The notes under the pieces are model-generated. The model did no database searches. It was not told the origin of the DNA and worked only from the letters and a program-made list of their open reading frames with translations. Of a DNA stretch of 64,000 nt, positions 24,523 through 35,747 are shown piece by piece; position 1 is the first letter of the stretch; each line of letters starts with the position of its first letter. The stretch comes from Tetrapyrgos nigripes (Eukaryota > Basidiomycota > Agaricomycetes > Agaricales > Campanellaceae). The position numbers and the translations under genes were made by a program. Location: positions 1 through 64,000 of the forward strand of contig JAACJM010000140.1 of assembly GCA_013368315.1 (NCBI GenBank). Reading direction: 5' to 3'.

Positions 24523-26127
24523 ATGGAACACAGTCATGGAGTCATCTACAAGCCAGAGACATCTAAATCGTTGGTTGATGACCTCGGGCAAACGCTCGCT
24601 GCCAGTCGTGAGTGACACTTCGCCTATATTCATTCTTCGCGACGGACAATGATCTTGTTCTTGCCACTGTAACACAGAATATGTCCGCATATACTTTGTA
24701 GATCTTGCGAACATCCGTCGGTGTCGGGTCCTACCTATCGATTACTTCCTCCAGCTTTTGCAATCCAACCGTCCTAGTATCAACATCGGCAAAGTCTGCT
24801 TGGGTCTTATCTACCTCATCATCGCTCCGGGGTTCTCTCCTATTGGAGAGTACCTCTACGTCGTCGATATCGCAACATTACGACCGTGCCCATATGCTTC
24901 TGGGCACGTTGCTGTCTTGGGTCATTTTGAGGAAAAGACGCCTGTTGTCTCGGAAGATGGCGTTGAGAGTGTCGAGGTAAAGTTGTGTCCTAGAACCTTG
25001 TTGAAACGTATTGTTGAGTTGAGTGTCATTTTCTTCCTCTTGACGTACTGTACCAACATCTCCCGTTGTGCAGAGACGCCCAGCGTACATGCGACGTCCA
25101 GTTTCTCGTCGGCGTCGAACATGAGTTCATCCTTCTCAAATCAACCAACCCCATCGTGCCCTCCCACATCCATCAATGGTCCACTTCTGAGGCTATTTTA
25201 GCCAACTCCAAAGAAGCCATTGTCATGCAAGAAATTATGGACTCCATGAAAGCCTCAGGCCTCTCTCTCCAAATGATGCACGCCGAATCAGCCCCAGGCC
25301 AATACGAAATCGTTTCTGCTCCCCTTACACCTATGGACGCAGCAGACACCGTCATCTTCACTCGAGAGCTCATCATCAATATCGCGGCCAAACATGGTCT
25401 CCGAGCGACTTTTGCTCCTAGGCCGTTTATGACAACCGCTGGCTCGGCTGCTCATGTCCATATATCCGTTCATGCGGGTTCTGGGTCTGGCTATAACCCC
25501 AAGGTTCCTGGCACGTTGTCCACGGCAGAGTTTAGTTTTCTTCAAGGCGTTTTGGATCATCTTCCGGCTATGCCAGCTATTACACTTCCTATTCCTGCTT
25601 CATACAAACGCATGACAGATGGCGTTTGGAGCGGTGGAACCTACATCTGTTGGGGGACTGAAAATCGCGAGGCGCCCATTCGGTTGACGAATGTCATGTC
25701 ACCAGAGTCGAGGAATTTTGAGCTGAGGCTTATAGATGGGACGGCTAATCCTCATTTGGCCTTGGCGGCGATAATTGGAGCTGGGGTGAAAGGGGTGAAA
25801 GAGAAGAGAGCACTGAGGATTAAGGATTGTCCTGGGCCAAAAGTCGCTGCCCAGATGACAGAGGAGGAGAGGAGGGCTCTGGGAATTATACAGAGGCTGC
25901 CATTGAGTATTGAAGAAGCTAGGGTGGCCTTTGAGAAGGATGCAGTGATGAGGGAGATTGTTGGTGAAGAGTTTGTTGAGAAGTATCTTTTAGTCAATAA
26001 GGTGGGTTATTCCTTTTCAAGAAGAGTACTAGCCGGACTCAGACCATTTTTCTAGACTTTGGGTGATGTGTTGACGCAAGATGACTCTGAGGAGGCACAG
26101 TTGACTCGATTAGTGGAGCTTTACTAG
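24523..26127 (+). CDS. Glutamine-synthetase-family ligase (GSI/FluG type)
   Basis: Exons: 24523-24607, 24678-25017, 25074-26001, 26056-26127 (474 residues). The N-terminal beta-grasp part (residues 28-140) precedes the catalytic core. GVEHEF (about 155-160) supplies the metal-binding ExE pair, HAESAPGQYEI (211-221) further metal ligands, AHVHIS the ATP/metal histidine, and NREAPIR and FELRLIDGTANPHLALA the substrate and C-terminal boxes. These enzymes ligate ammonia or an amine to a gamma-carboxylate using ATP. Length and boxes fit the GSI-like FluG/gamma-glutamyl-amine ligase branch, not the 350-residue eukaryotic GSII that makes housekeeping glutamine. The donor of intron 2 (GTTGAG) is unusual. 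The substrate is unknown. Confidence 0.88.
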
Positions 26128-27617
26128 ATCCTTCTACATGCTCGCCTTGTCCGTCGTCTATAGACAAGAAATTGCACCTCAGGCCCTTGCAGTAAAATCT
26201 TCACTCACGGCCTTCGTTCCTTTACGATGTCCTGGGTCTAGTCTGCGCGCTCCTATAGCGTGGTGTTGAAACAAGATGGCGTCATTATACTAATATACAG
26301 CTACAGTTGTATCCAGGTGTGCATGTGTGTCTAGAAATACAAATGAATCATGCATGCGATACTGTTACAACTCCTGCTCAGATCTCAGACTTCAAACGTT
26401 CACTGGCAAGGACGATACTCCTGGGCTTTCCTAACACCTTTAAGTATAACACGAGTCCGAGTCCTCACGTCAGAGGATGTATTCGAGTCATGAGAAGGTT
26501 TACTCTTCTCACTCTACGTGCAGATAACTGATTAACTTTATTATAGCCAGGTCAAACTTTTATGGGAAAAGCATACCTTCTCGTCGTTCATGAGGCCTCT
26601 GGGGGCTTTGGTTAACTGTATGGTTGAAGTGGGAGGTTAACAATGAGTCTGCGTCGAGAAATATAGAAAAGGGAAACGCACTACGGTGACTTTATCATGA
26701 GCACCGGGACTGGGCTCCTGCTTCCTTTGTGTTGATGGTGTGTTATCAACGGCGGCGGTTCTTGTGTCATGGGTGACCGTGTTTCCATCGAGGTCGATAC
26801 CCTGTCGCGGTCGAGGAATGAGGCAGTCATTAGCTCCAGTTAGGTCAGACAGAGGGAACGAGGAGCTTACAGCTGCGCCGTTCCACTGACGAGACATGAT
26901 TGTTTTGGATGGATAAAATAGGTTTGGTAGGGGGTTAGGAGGAATTGGATTTGGTAGGATAGGACCGGACTCACTCCCTTTTTTAAACACCTTGCACCAC
27001 GGATATGACACGTATCTTGACGAAAAAGACAGCGTAAGCTATGTCTCAAGAGGTCTTAGTATGAGTAGGATATGACGATGGATCTTACCTATACAGACTT
27101 GGCCGCGTATGTGGGGCTCCAAAGAACTCATTCATGGTGATTTAATTCGATCCCGTTTGAATACCGAAACGTCGCAAACTTCGCAAACTTCAAGATCCGG
27201 ACATTCGAAGTTCTTCTCTCAATCGTTTTGACTACAAACACAACAGGAGAGGCGTATTACATAACTTGAGTGGCCTGAGGCAACTTGAACTTGAAGTACT
27301 TAAAAAACCACACGGTGGTGGTGCCAGTGCTATGAGTGAATTTTCGTGACCTGTCAATTTGTTGGCTGTCAACGTCTTCAAGGGCGTCTGCAGCCTTCAA
27401 GTTGCAGGTAAGAATATCTATACGCAGATCCATCACCTAACATGCGCTCAGAATGAGACCGAGCTCGTAGAAGAAGAGCGCATACTCAACTAATACCCAA
27501 TGGCCAAGTCACGGTTCGGTCCCGCCTCGGAGATAAGCGAATTAATGATGGATCAACTTGATCACTTACCACTTACCGCTTCCTATCCTCGATATCCTTT
27601 CAACTTTTCCAGATACC
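26128..27617. other. Intergenic region with one weak small ORF
   Basis: No strong gene. A minus-strand open frame is listed separately (26637-26897). The last 100 bp (27520-27617) probably hold the promoter and 5' UTR of the HAD gene. Confidence 0.4.
26637..26897 (-). CDS. Possible small hypothetical protein
   Basis: Open frame starting MSRQWNGAA. Inside it is a 69-bp segment with ideal intron features: GTAAGC donor, CTAAC branch site, GACAG acceptor. The frame is open with or without removal, so the product would be 63 or 86 residues. It has no recognisable domain, signal peptide or C-terminal CaaX box (it ends in THC), so it is not an obvious mating pheromone precursor. The splice-like pattern is the only support. 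Confidence 0.25.
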   Translation of the reverse strand: MSRQWNGAAVSSSFPLSDLTGANDCLIPRPRQGIDLDGNTVTHDTRTAAVDNTPSTQRKQEPSPGAHDKVTVVRFPFLYFSTQTHC

Positions 27618-28680
27618 ATGCCCTCTCAGAAACTTACTGACTTCAAAGTGCTAGTCTTTGATACTTACGGGACTCTTGCGGTGCAGTCCAATTTTCATCC
27701 TATGACGCTGCTCTTGATGTAACTGATGCTGATCCTTTATCGACATTCCTCTACTCAACCTCTATCCATCCTTTCGTTGTCAACCATAGGACTGGGAGAC
27801 TGGAATATACAACGGAATCAAACCACTCCTGGCCAAATACCCTGCATCATCTTCCTGGTCCCGCGACGAGGCACTCAAAGCGTTCACGGCTGTTGAAGCA
27901 GACCTACAAGTCAGGCAACCTGATCTCCTGTATGCCGACCTGCTTTCTAAATCGCACGAGGTACTGGAGGAGAGGTTGAGAGCTGCATCAGGGAAAGAGG
28001 TGGAGAAAACCACGCTTGAAGGCGACCCTTCGACTACTGCATCGCAATCCGACGTTGGCACATCCAAGTCGGCGTCCCAGCCTGCTTCCTTTACTTCCGG
28101 TGAACATGCTGCCTTTGGTAAATCAGTAAAGGATTGGCCCATCTTCCCCGACAGTCCGAGCGCTCTCCAAATTCTTTCCAAATACTACAAACTCTGCGTC
28201 CTTTCCAATGTCGATCGGGATTCGTACGGATACACCCTCGTCAAACTTTCCGAAGGCGATTCAGGAGCGTCATGCGATCCTGAGATTTACCAATCCCCTT
28301 CTCTTGGTCCCGGAGAGTTCTGGTTCCCTCGTCACAACCAACCCCAATCCAAATCTCCCTTCACGTTGATCGTCACGGCGCAAGATGTGAAATCGTACAA
28401 GCCTGCTCATCATGGGTTCAATGTGACGTTGGATCTGATTCAGAAGCACCCGGATTTGTTGAATGATCCAGAAGGGGAGGAGGTGAAGGCCAAGGACAAG
28501 GTGTTGTGGGTTGCGCAGAGTGTCTTCCATGATATCATACCGGCGAAGGAGTTGGGGTTGGAGACAGTTTGGATCAATAGGGAAGGAGCCAGTATGGGTG
28601 GACCCAAGGAGCTAGGGCCGAGTGCGACGTGGGTATTCAATACACTTGGAGAGATGGCAGAAGCGGTTGAGAAGGAATGA
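27618..28680 (+). CDS. Haloacid dehalogenase (HAD) superfamily hydrolase
   Basis: Exons: 27618-27680 and 27790-28680 (317 residues). Motif I reads FDTYGTL (nucleophile Asp15, acid/base position Tyr17), the DxYGT signature of the L-2-haloacid dehalogenase branch and not the phosphatase DxDGT. Motif II is VLSNVD, the lysine of motif III is in KPAHHGF, and motif IV is WVAQSVFHDIIPAKELGLETVWINR. A Ser/Thr-rich insertion (about residues 105-135) and a 30-residue insert after VDRDSYGYTL lie in the cap/core linker. The catalytic Asp exon is only 63 bp, ending exactly after motif I. The substrate is unknown; the neighbours suggest small-molecule catabolism. Confidence 0.85.
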
Positions 28681-29024
28681 TCTAATGATCGCTAACCACC
28701 GGGAATGAGGAGTGTATAAAGCGTGCTTCCTGCTGTAAGATAGTCAATAGACAGTAGACAGTTGAGCAGTATAATTTCACTATTTCCCACTCTTTTCTTA
28801 GTTCTGTCTAGTTAGTTGGCCCGGCTGAATTCGGGACAGTATGATTGTAAACCCCAGGACAAAGTAACTTCAAATTTCAGGAGAAGTAAACTATGGTATG
28901 ATTGACAGCATTTTTCAAGCAAATACACAGTTCGAAAGCAAGTAGAAAGCAAATGAGCGAAAATATTCAAACGTCTCGATTCTATAAGTATTCGGCGCCA
29001 CTAGAAATCCCTCTAGCCAACTGG
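28681..29024. other. Convergent 3' intergenic region
   Basis: Between the 3' ends of the HAD gene and the minus-strand small membrane protein gene. No feature is recognised. Confidence 0.5.
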
Positions 29025-29703
29025 TCACTCCTGCTCGGTAAATGTATGCATTTTCTGAAGCTTGTGTTCTTGATGCTCCAGCTTCTGTTTCTCGATAGCA
29101 ATCTGCGAAAAGTGTCTTAAATTAGGAGACGATCAACAGCGTGTGCAATGAGATCTGAAAACAAACTTGATATCCCTATTAAGTGCCTCGCTTTGCTCAT
29201 AGCAGATGACTATCTGCGGGACATGATTGTAGCATAGTCTCCAATACCCAAACGACCACCAATGAGACCTCTTTCCACGTCTTTGCGCATCCAGGATCTG
29301 ATAAGTAAGATAGTAAAGGTCTCTTTTGATTCTAGCACCGAATTCGAGATCCAGAATCAGTGCCGCGCGATGAAATGAATCCCCAAAAGAACTGGACTCA
29401 CCCGGCCAGACCATGGTCAAATTTCCAGGCGCATAAGTAATCTTCAGGAAGTAAAATCTTGTACATGGCAAAAGTCGCTTCCAGATCCTTTACGGAACCA
29501 TTCAATGCTTGGATAGTGACGCAGGGGTATTGGAAAGATATGAAGCATACTGTCGCATAAGCAACTACCATAGCTATGGCCCATGGCCAGATGCTTATGG
29601 TGTGGGATAGGAGATAACCGAGTGCGTGTTCTGCAACAGTGCTGGGAAGATCAAGTTCTGTGAGGATCTCATCCAAGGAGAACTGAACTGGGACTGAAGG
29701 CAT
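29025..29703 (-). CDS. Small coiled-coil protein with one membrane segment, unknown function
   Basis: Exons in transcription order: 29703-29402, 29331-29167, 29115-29025 (185 residues). The second exon joins in phase 2. The third intron boundary (GTTTGT..TTTAAG, 51 bp) was chosen because it joins the frame to a clear coiled coil (IAIEKQKLEHQEHKLQK) that ends in a stop. Residues about 41-57 (WAIAMVVAYATVCFISF) form one hydrophobic helix; the rest is helical and charged, with a Trp/Tyr-rich stretch (SHWWSFGYWRLCY). No family is recognised. The splice model is plausible, not certain; the acceptor is very close to the presumed branch site. Confidence 0.5.
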
Positions 29704-30576
29704 CTCGGAGTTGGGCAGAAAGCGACCTCTACTAGAGAAGCACTCGGATTAAGAGGTATTCCAAAGTTCTCCACTGTCCAGCTTTCTCAAGACTCAGTAC
29801 TATGAATGAACTTCGCTCGTTCTGGATAGATCTATTGCATAAGGTTCATAGCTGTAGGAAGGTTGGAGCTCCGAATGAACCGAGCTCTTGTCTTGATCGC
29901 AGCTTTGACATGAGAGAAGTGGAAAGGCACACCAATAAGGTTCACCGGCCTGTATAAAGTTAGCACTGAGATGAAATTTTGGGGTCCAGCACATGTTCAG
30001 CCCGCTGTCATGAGCTGATCTTACATCTTTTCGTGCTGTTTACATCGGCTTCCATTGCGGTGGATACGGAGATTAATAAGGTTCAAGTCACCGTTCAACG
30101 GTACCTGCTGAGCACTTTCCTTAAGGCTCACAACGGCAGGACAAAGTCAGCACGGGGGTCGTGTAAATTCCGTTTCCAACCTTCCTCAGGCTGGGTTGAT
30201 ACATCGTATCATAATATCCTTACCCATTCCAGCAGTGAGAGAGGGGAAAAGTTTAGTCGCTGGCACAATCCGTTTGCAGTTTAGCCGTATCTTTCCTGCA
30301 TGACAATGGTTGCGACAAGGGGGTGGCGGTGCTTTTAGATAGATAGAATTACTGTTACACGGCGTGGTCCTCTACGAACATGCCAGGTGTAGACGCGTTA
30401 TAGCCCGCCACGGCCTACATCTACTCTAAGTCCTTACCAATGGTGCGTGACTTGTGTTTGTTTCCAAGCCTTGTCTCGAATTTCTGGTCCGCAGCAGTGC
30501 TTATCAAAATGGTCACCTGGACCTTCAGCTAGCTTCGGCAAACCATTTCAGCGTTGGTTCCACTCTCCTAGAAGCC
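29704..30576. other. Divergent intergenic region
   Basis: Separates the small membrane protein gene (minus) from the oxygenase gene (plus). A 64-residue minus-strand frame (29800-29994) has no domain and is not called. No repeat or RNA is recognised. Confidence 0.4.
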
Positions 30577-31963
30577 ATGCCAGGAACTCTGCTCTCTGAA
30601 CTCCCTACCATCGACTTTGCCAACTTTAGCGATGGCACAACAGAGGTGCGAAGACGAGATCGTTCTTTCAGTGTGGACATTACTTATTTCTCTTTCTTGG
30701 CTTCAGGAAGCGCGCGAAATTGGCCAAAAGTTCTTCGCTGCTTGTCGCGATGTAGGCTTCGCGTATCTCGTCAATACCGGTATCCCTCAAGAGAAGGTAG
30801 ATGAGATGTTTGCCTGGGTGAGCAAGAGACTGCTGATATGTTCGAGAGTGGAATTGGTTGACCTTTTCCCCGTTCTCTAGTCCGCCCAGTTCTTCAGGCT
30901 TCCTCTTGAGACTAGAATGAAGGCTCCTCATCCTCCCGAGGGATGGAAACATCGTGGATACAGTGGCGTACGCTTCCTTACCTCTTGTGTAACTCAGCAT
31001 CGCCCTAACTAGTTCTCCAACCCAGATCGGCGTCGAGCAAGTCTCTCAAATGGTCTTTGACCCTACGGAACTAGCTGCTATACGTGCCAAATCCCCAGAC
31101 TTCAAGGAATCCTTTGACATAGGCTCCGAAACATCAGCCCACGTACAAAACATATGGGTTCCGGAGTCTGACCTTCCGGGGTTCAGAGGCTATTGCATGG
31201 AGTTTTTCAACGTCTGCAAGGATTTCGAGATGAAGAAACTTTTACCTGCGTTGGCCATTGGACTGGGGCTGGATAGGGATTTCTTCTTTGAGTATCATTC
31301 GTTGGGAGATAACCAGCTAAGGTTGTTGCATTACCCCGAAGCACCGGCTGATGTGTTCGAGAGTGGCAAGAAGGGAAGGATTGGTGCGCATACTGTGAGA
31401 CCAAAGTCTCAGTTTTTGGCAAAAATTCTACCTCAACCTCACGCAACGCTTGACAGGATTTCTCCACGGGAACACTTCTCTTCCAAGATGACTGCGGGGG
31501 ACTAGAAGTCGAATCGCCTAATCAACCTGGGGTGTTCATCCCTGCGCCTCCTGTTCCTGGAGCGATTGTGTTTAACATTGGGGATTTCCTGATGCGTTGG
31601 TCAAATGGTACGTTTTTTATAGACTTCACCATGTTTCTTATTAATTATGCCTCCGTCCCCCGCTAGACACTCTCAAATCCACTCTGCACCGCGTACGGGC
31701 ACCTCCCCGTAAAGAAGGTGACAGTGAGACCACTAGGGAACGTTTCTCTATTCCATATGTGCGTTTTCCCTGTTTCTCCTTTCTACTCTACTTTCTTCAC
31801 TTTCTGATACTCTCCCATCTTTATCCTTCACCAGTTCATGTCTGCTAACGAAGACAAGATCATCGACTGTCTTCCTGGCTGCTATGGCCCTGATAAACCG
31901 AAGAAATACGAGCCTATTGGAGCTGGGGAGTATATAAATATGAGGTTAAATGCCACGTATTGA
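30577..31963 (+). CDS. 2-oxoglutarate/Fe(II)-dependent oxygenase, isopenicillin-N-synthase-like
   Basis: Exons: 30577-30645, 30707-30817, 30881-30967, 31026-31394, 31457-31607, 31667-31758, 31835-31963 (335 residues). The N-terminal DIOX_N part has AREIGQKFFAACRDVGFAYLVNTGIP. The jelly-roll core supplies the Fe(II) triad: AHTDFS (His211, Asp213) and STLHRV (His270). RFSIPYF carries the Arg288-x-Ser290 pair that binds the 2-oxoglutarate C5 carboxylate, so it should use 2OG, unlike true IPNS. It hydroxylates or otherwise oxidises a small molecule. The intron at 31395-31456 falls inside the HxD motif. The substrate cannot be read from sequence. Fungal relatives act in secondary metabolism and nucleobase catabolism. 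Confidence 0.9.
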
Positions 31964-32662
31964 TATCATAGGTTGGTGTTACGGCTGCTAATGTGAGCGT
32001 CGCCCAGCTTCTTTGTGTGTAGATCTCTTGCCTATGTCTATAATGCAAATTTGTTCCAAGGGGTTTGAAAGGTGCTTTAAGGGTGCTTATCAGGTCGATT
32101 AGCTATATTTACCGCGCAGGCTTCATGTCTATGGATAAGAGATAGGTGATACTGCCGGTAGGAGATGACGTTCGGGGCCCAGTAGCCAGAAGATAAGCGA
32201 AGGACGGCGACCGACGGACTTTGATGGTGGTGACGGATGATGAGGGGGTGTGGGAACATGCGACAATGACGCATGGACGGCAGAAAGGGACGGTGCGGAA
32301 GGACATACTTCCGAGACCCTTAGGCTCCCTTAGGCTTGCACTTACCTTAGAAGAGAAAAGTCAGGCATTATTCACGGAATTACTGCCAGTGTGTGAGATT
32401 TAACAACTTTGATCACTGTAAAGTTGGCATAACGGGGTAAGCTTGGCATTTCTACACGCGTCGGATGTTGTGGTGTAGAGGTGGCAGGCTTTCTCTTCGC
32501 CAGGGTCCATTTGAAAAAGAGGGAGGCAGTAGCTGATCCTGGCAGGCTATCTCGAGACTGCTATCTAAAATTTGAAAAAGAAAACTAGCATATTGTACAT
32601 CAGGAACAGCAGGGCTTTGCAGTAATGCATATGTCCTAACTATCTCAGACGTTGAACAGACT
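31964..32662. other. Convergent 3' intergenic region
   Basis: Between the stop of the oxygenase gene and the stop of the minus-strand NCS1 gene. Small open frames on both strands show no domain. No repeat is recognised. Confidence 0.5.
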
Positions 32663-34899
32663 TCAAACTGCAGTGGCCACCACCACTTCAGATCCATCTT
32701 TCTCCTTCGAGCTCGCAAAGTGGATAGAACCAATACTGTTTTGCGTCTCCATGGAGTTCGTAACCTCCTTCTCCTTCTCCAAGTCCCCTCTTTCGATTTC
32801 CCCAAAGACCATCCCATCAGCATGATGACCACTACCAACCCCAATTCCAGGTGGCGGCGACACCTTACAAACCAACCAAAACGCAGCAAACGACACAAAC
32901 AGCCCCACAAAGAACGCAATATTAAACGTCCTTACCCACGAATTATACGTCTCCGAGTTATGCACGCTCATAATGAACCCGGGCATCGTAGGGAATACTC
33001 CCAATGCCCAAGCAACCAAAGCGCGCCAATGGAAGCCATGGTAGTACCAGTAAACGGAAGACGAATTCCCGGTGTACAGATCAGGTAGGGAGATGATACA
33101 CCGACGGATGACAAGGTAGTCGCAAAGCATGATGCCTGTGAAGGGAGCGAGGAAGATTCCGAAACCGGAGAGAACGGTCAGGAAGGTGGAGGCGTTGGAG
33201 AGGTACTGCCAGGGGTTGGAGACTAGACCTGCTGCCGCAAGGATGTAGGATCCTCGGCGGATGTTGAGGTATTTAGGTGCGAGACCACTAGAGCGTTGTC
33301 GAAAAATAGTCAGTAACCCTCACTCATAGTAGTGACAAAGAAAAGACGAAATAATACGTACGCCATGTCCATACCGGCACTGACCGAATTCAGAACAATA
33401 CTGATACCCAACTGTGCGCATACGCAACCAAGTCCAGCAAAAAACACACCCGCACGAGCTGAATGACCAGTTGGTCAGTCAGAGTCTTCCAATTAGTGAT
33501 GAAGAAGACAGACCTCTTGAAGAATCCCCATAAAAGTCCTGCATCCTCCCTAAGAGTTGGAAAGGCTGCCAGATGACTTCGCCGATAATCTGGTTCGCGC
33601 AAGATGTAACAATAATTCCAATGACACCAGTGATGATAATGGAAACGGGCGCAAAGAACATTTGGGACAACGTTGGGGCGTCTGTTTTTAGTCCATGAGG
33701 TCGGGACATAGCAGGATGAAGCTTGAAGCACTCACAAGGTCTACTCGCATACCTCGTCCAATCACTTTGTCCAAGCGTTCCTCCACCCCAGGCACCGAGG
33801 ATAGAGGTGATACCAAACACGAAAGACCAGCCAGCACCACCGTGTACGGGATGACCAGGCTGGTGGAATAGAGAACCGGCGCTGTGGACGTTGGAGACTG
33901 CCCACGCCAGAAGACCTATGAGTGTTCCCCCGAAAAGGATGGAAGATATGATGAAAGGACGCTGCAGGCGTTCGGGAGGAATGGCCATGATTGATATGAA
34001 GAAAACGTAGTATATGCTGCAATTTAAAGACCGTTCGTTGAGATTGAGCCTAGTCATGCATCAAATGGTACTCACAGCATCCCAATCAAGTCCTTAGTAT
34101 AGAGGACCCCGCCAGCGAGAGTGGAGTCCATGTGAGCAAAACCTGTGATTATAGCGCCAAGCGTCACCTATAGATATAGATGCGTAGAAGGCTCAGAATT
34201 TGCGGGCAGGGCAGAGAAACTTGAGGCGTACAGTTACAGCTACATTGACAAGGCAGAATCAGACACTATACTTCAACAGAAAAATCAGGCTGACCTTGTC
34301 CACCCCAATACGCTTGTAAACCATCCCAGAATATGGTAGTGAAAGTACGTATGAGGACCGGGAAATAGGCACCTCTAATCCAAAGCTCTCATAAACGGGC
34401 TGCATGACGATGTATGCATGGAAATACGTACCGCATACCCCATGTGAACCTTGAGGCCACGGTAAAGCCGATGTGATGTCTGTCCATGCCCGTTAAACGA
34501 CAATGCCATCTAACGAATGCTCCTGACTCGCCTTTCCCCCATCCAACCACAAGCAACTGCCAAGATACCCGTACAGAACGCACCAACGACCAAAGTGCCG
34601 ATAGCTTGTTGAGGGCTAAGCCCATATGCCAATAGAGTCGATCCAGTTGTGTATGCGCTTATACACATCCCTGAAATACACCAGTAGATACAGTAGGACC
34701 AAATCTTGTACGTCCTGCGGTCGGCTGGCATCGGAATGAGGTCGCGGTTCGTCCAGCGCTACCACAAGCAAGAGTCAGACTTGAGCTAAGGAAGAAAGTC
34801 TCTGAGAGGAGAACTCACGTCATTCTTGTATTCAGCGTCCTGGTCAATAGGCACCTCGACGCGCTTGAGGAGGCGTTGTACCAGTGAAGGACTCGACAT
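32663..34899 (-). CDS. NCS1-family nucleobase/ureide permease
   Basis: Exons in transcription order: 34899-34819, 34758-34532, 34479-34432, 34374-34295, 34239-34232, 34167-34076, 34016-33736, 33681-33514, 33458-33362, 33287-32663 (568 residues). NCS1 hallmarks: RWTNRDLIPMPADRRTYK at the N-terminus, HIGFTVASRFTWGMRGAYFPV, FWDGLQAYWGGQ, GQSDWTRYA, and LAPKYLNIRRG..NPWQYLSNASTFLTVLSGFGIFLAP. About 12 membrane segments are expected. These importers carry uracil, allantoin, hydantoins, purines or thiamine-type substrates with protons. Two oddities: the 34480-34531 intron has a GC donor (AG/GCGAGT), and an 8-nt exon (34232-34239) is needed to keep frame, giving the family GGQAV motif. The C-terminus is acidic. 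Which substrate is carried is unknown. Confidence 0.9.
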
Positions 34900-35747
34900 G
34901 ACGCGTTCGAGTGGTCACCTTCCAAGTTGTAAGTTTCAAGAGTTTGAAGCGCAGAAATCGACTCCGTGATAACCGCCGCATCGTATCAAGCATTCGTCAC
35001 GCGAAAATTTCAATTTGGGGAAGTAGATAAGCTTAGATAAGGAGTTGAAGGCCCTGGCAAGAGGTTAGGACAAATCGAAACGGTCACAAGGACCCCGAAG
35101 CTCCCCGAAGCTCCAATGTAAATTGACTTGGAAAAAGATTGACGACAGTCAAGAAGGCATTCAAAGAGGCTGAAAGCTTTTGGTGTACGGGTAGACACTG
35201 TTCAAAAACCATTTGAGAACTGGTAATCTACAAGTCGAAGTACTTACCAGGGCGACTGGAAGCACTTGGCAGTAGAATGAGAAGATGTGAGACCGACGAA
35301 ATTTACATGTGTCCCAAACTTGTTAGAGTTATGTACTTGTGCTGAAGTAGACTTGCTGCTGGAGCGTTGACAATGTTACGTGACGTTGGAAAGAAAAAAA
35401 TGGAACAGCGCGCAGCAAGTGGCTGTGCAGTACTGCTCTTGCTTAGTCATCACATTACCCTTTCACAGCCTTTGACCCTGTCGCTTCAGGGCATTAACAG
35501 CTTAATACCAAACTTCAGGCCATATTGGTTCACAATCTTAATCATCGTGCTTTCCAGTAGGCTAAGGTATTATAAAGGTGTGCAAAACCACCGGTGCAGA
35601 TTCATATCACCAACCAGAATTTCTGCTCCAAGGCCTTCCGATGTCATCCATCATCGCATTCGCCGGTACTTTCATGTCCTGAAAACGTTAACGTATAAAA
35701 ATCAGCTATGAAGGTGCTCAATCGCCCTCTCCTCTCTCAACTACTTT
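34900..35747 (+). promoter_or_regulatory. Divergent intergenic region with a TATA box for the first orphan membrane-protein gene
   Basis: TATAAA at 35571-35576 lies 172 bp upstream of the ATG at 35748 and is a plausible core promoter. The left part is upstream of the NCS1 gene. No other gene or repeat is supported here. Confidence 0.45.

Noticed and set aside
26882..27011. Extension of the small ORF upstream to a methionine at 27011
   Set aside because: The added residues (PNPIPPNPLPNLFY-type) are low-complexity and the MSRQ start is followed directly by a splice-like pattern.
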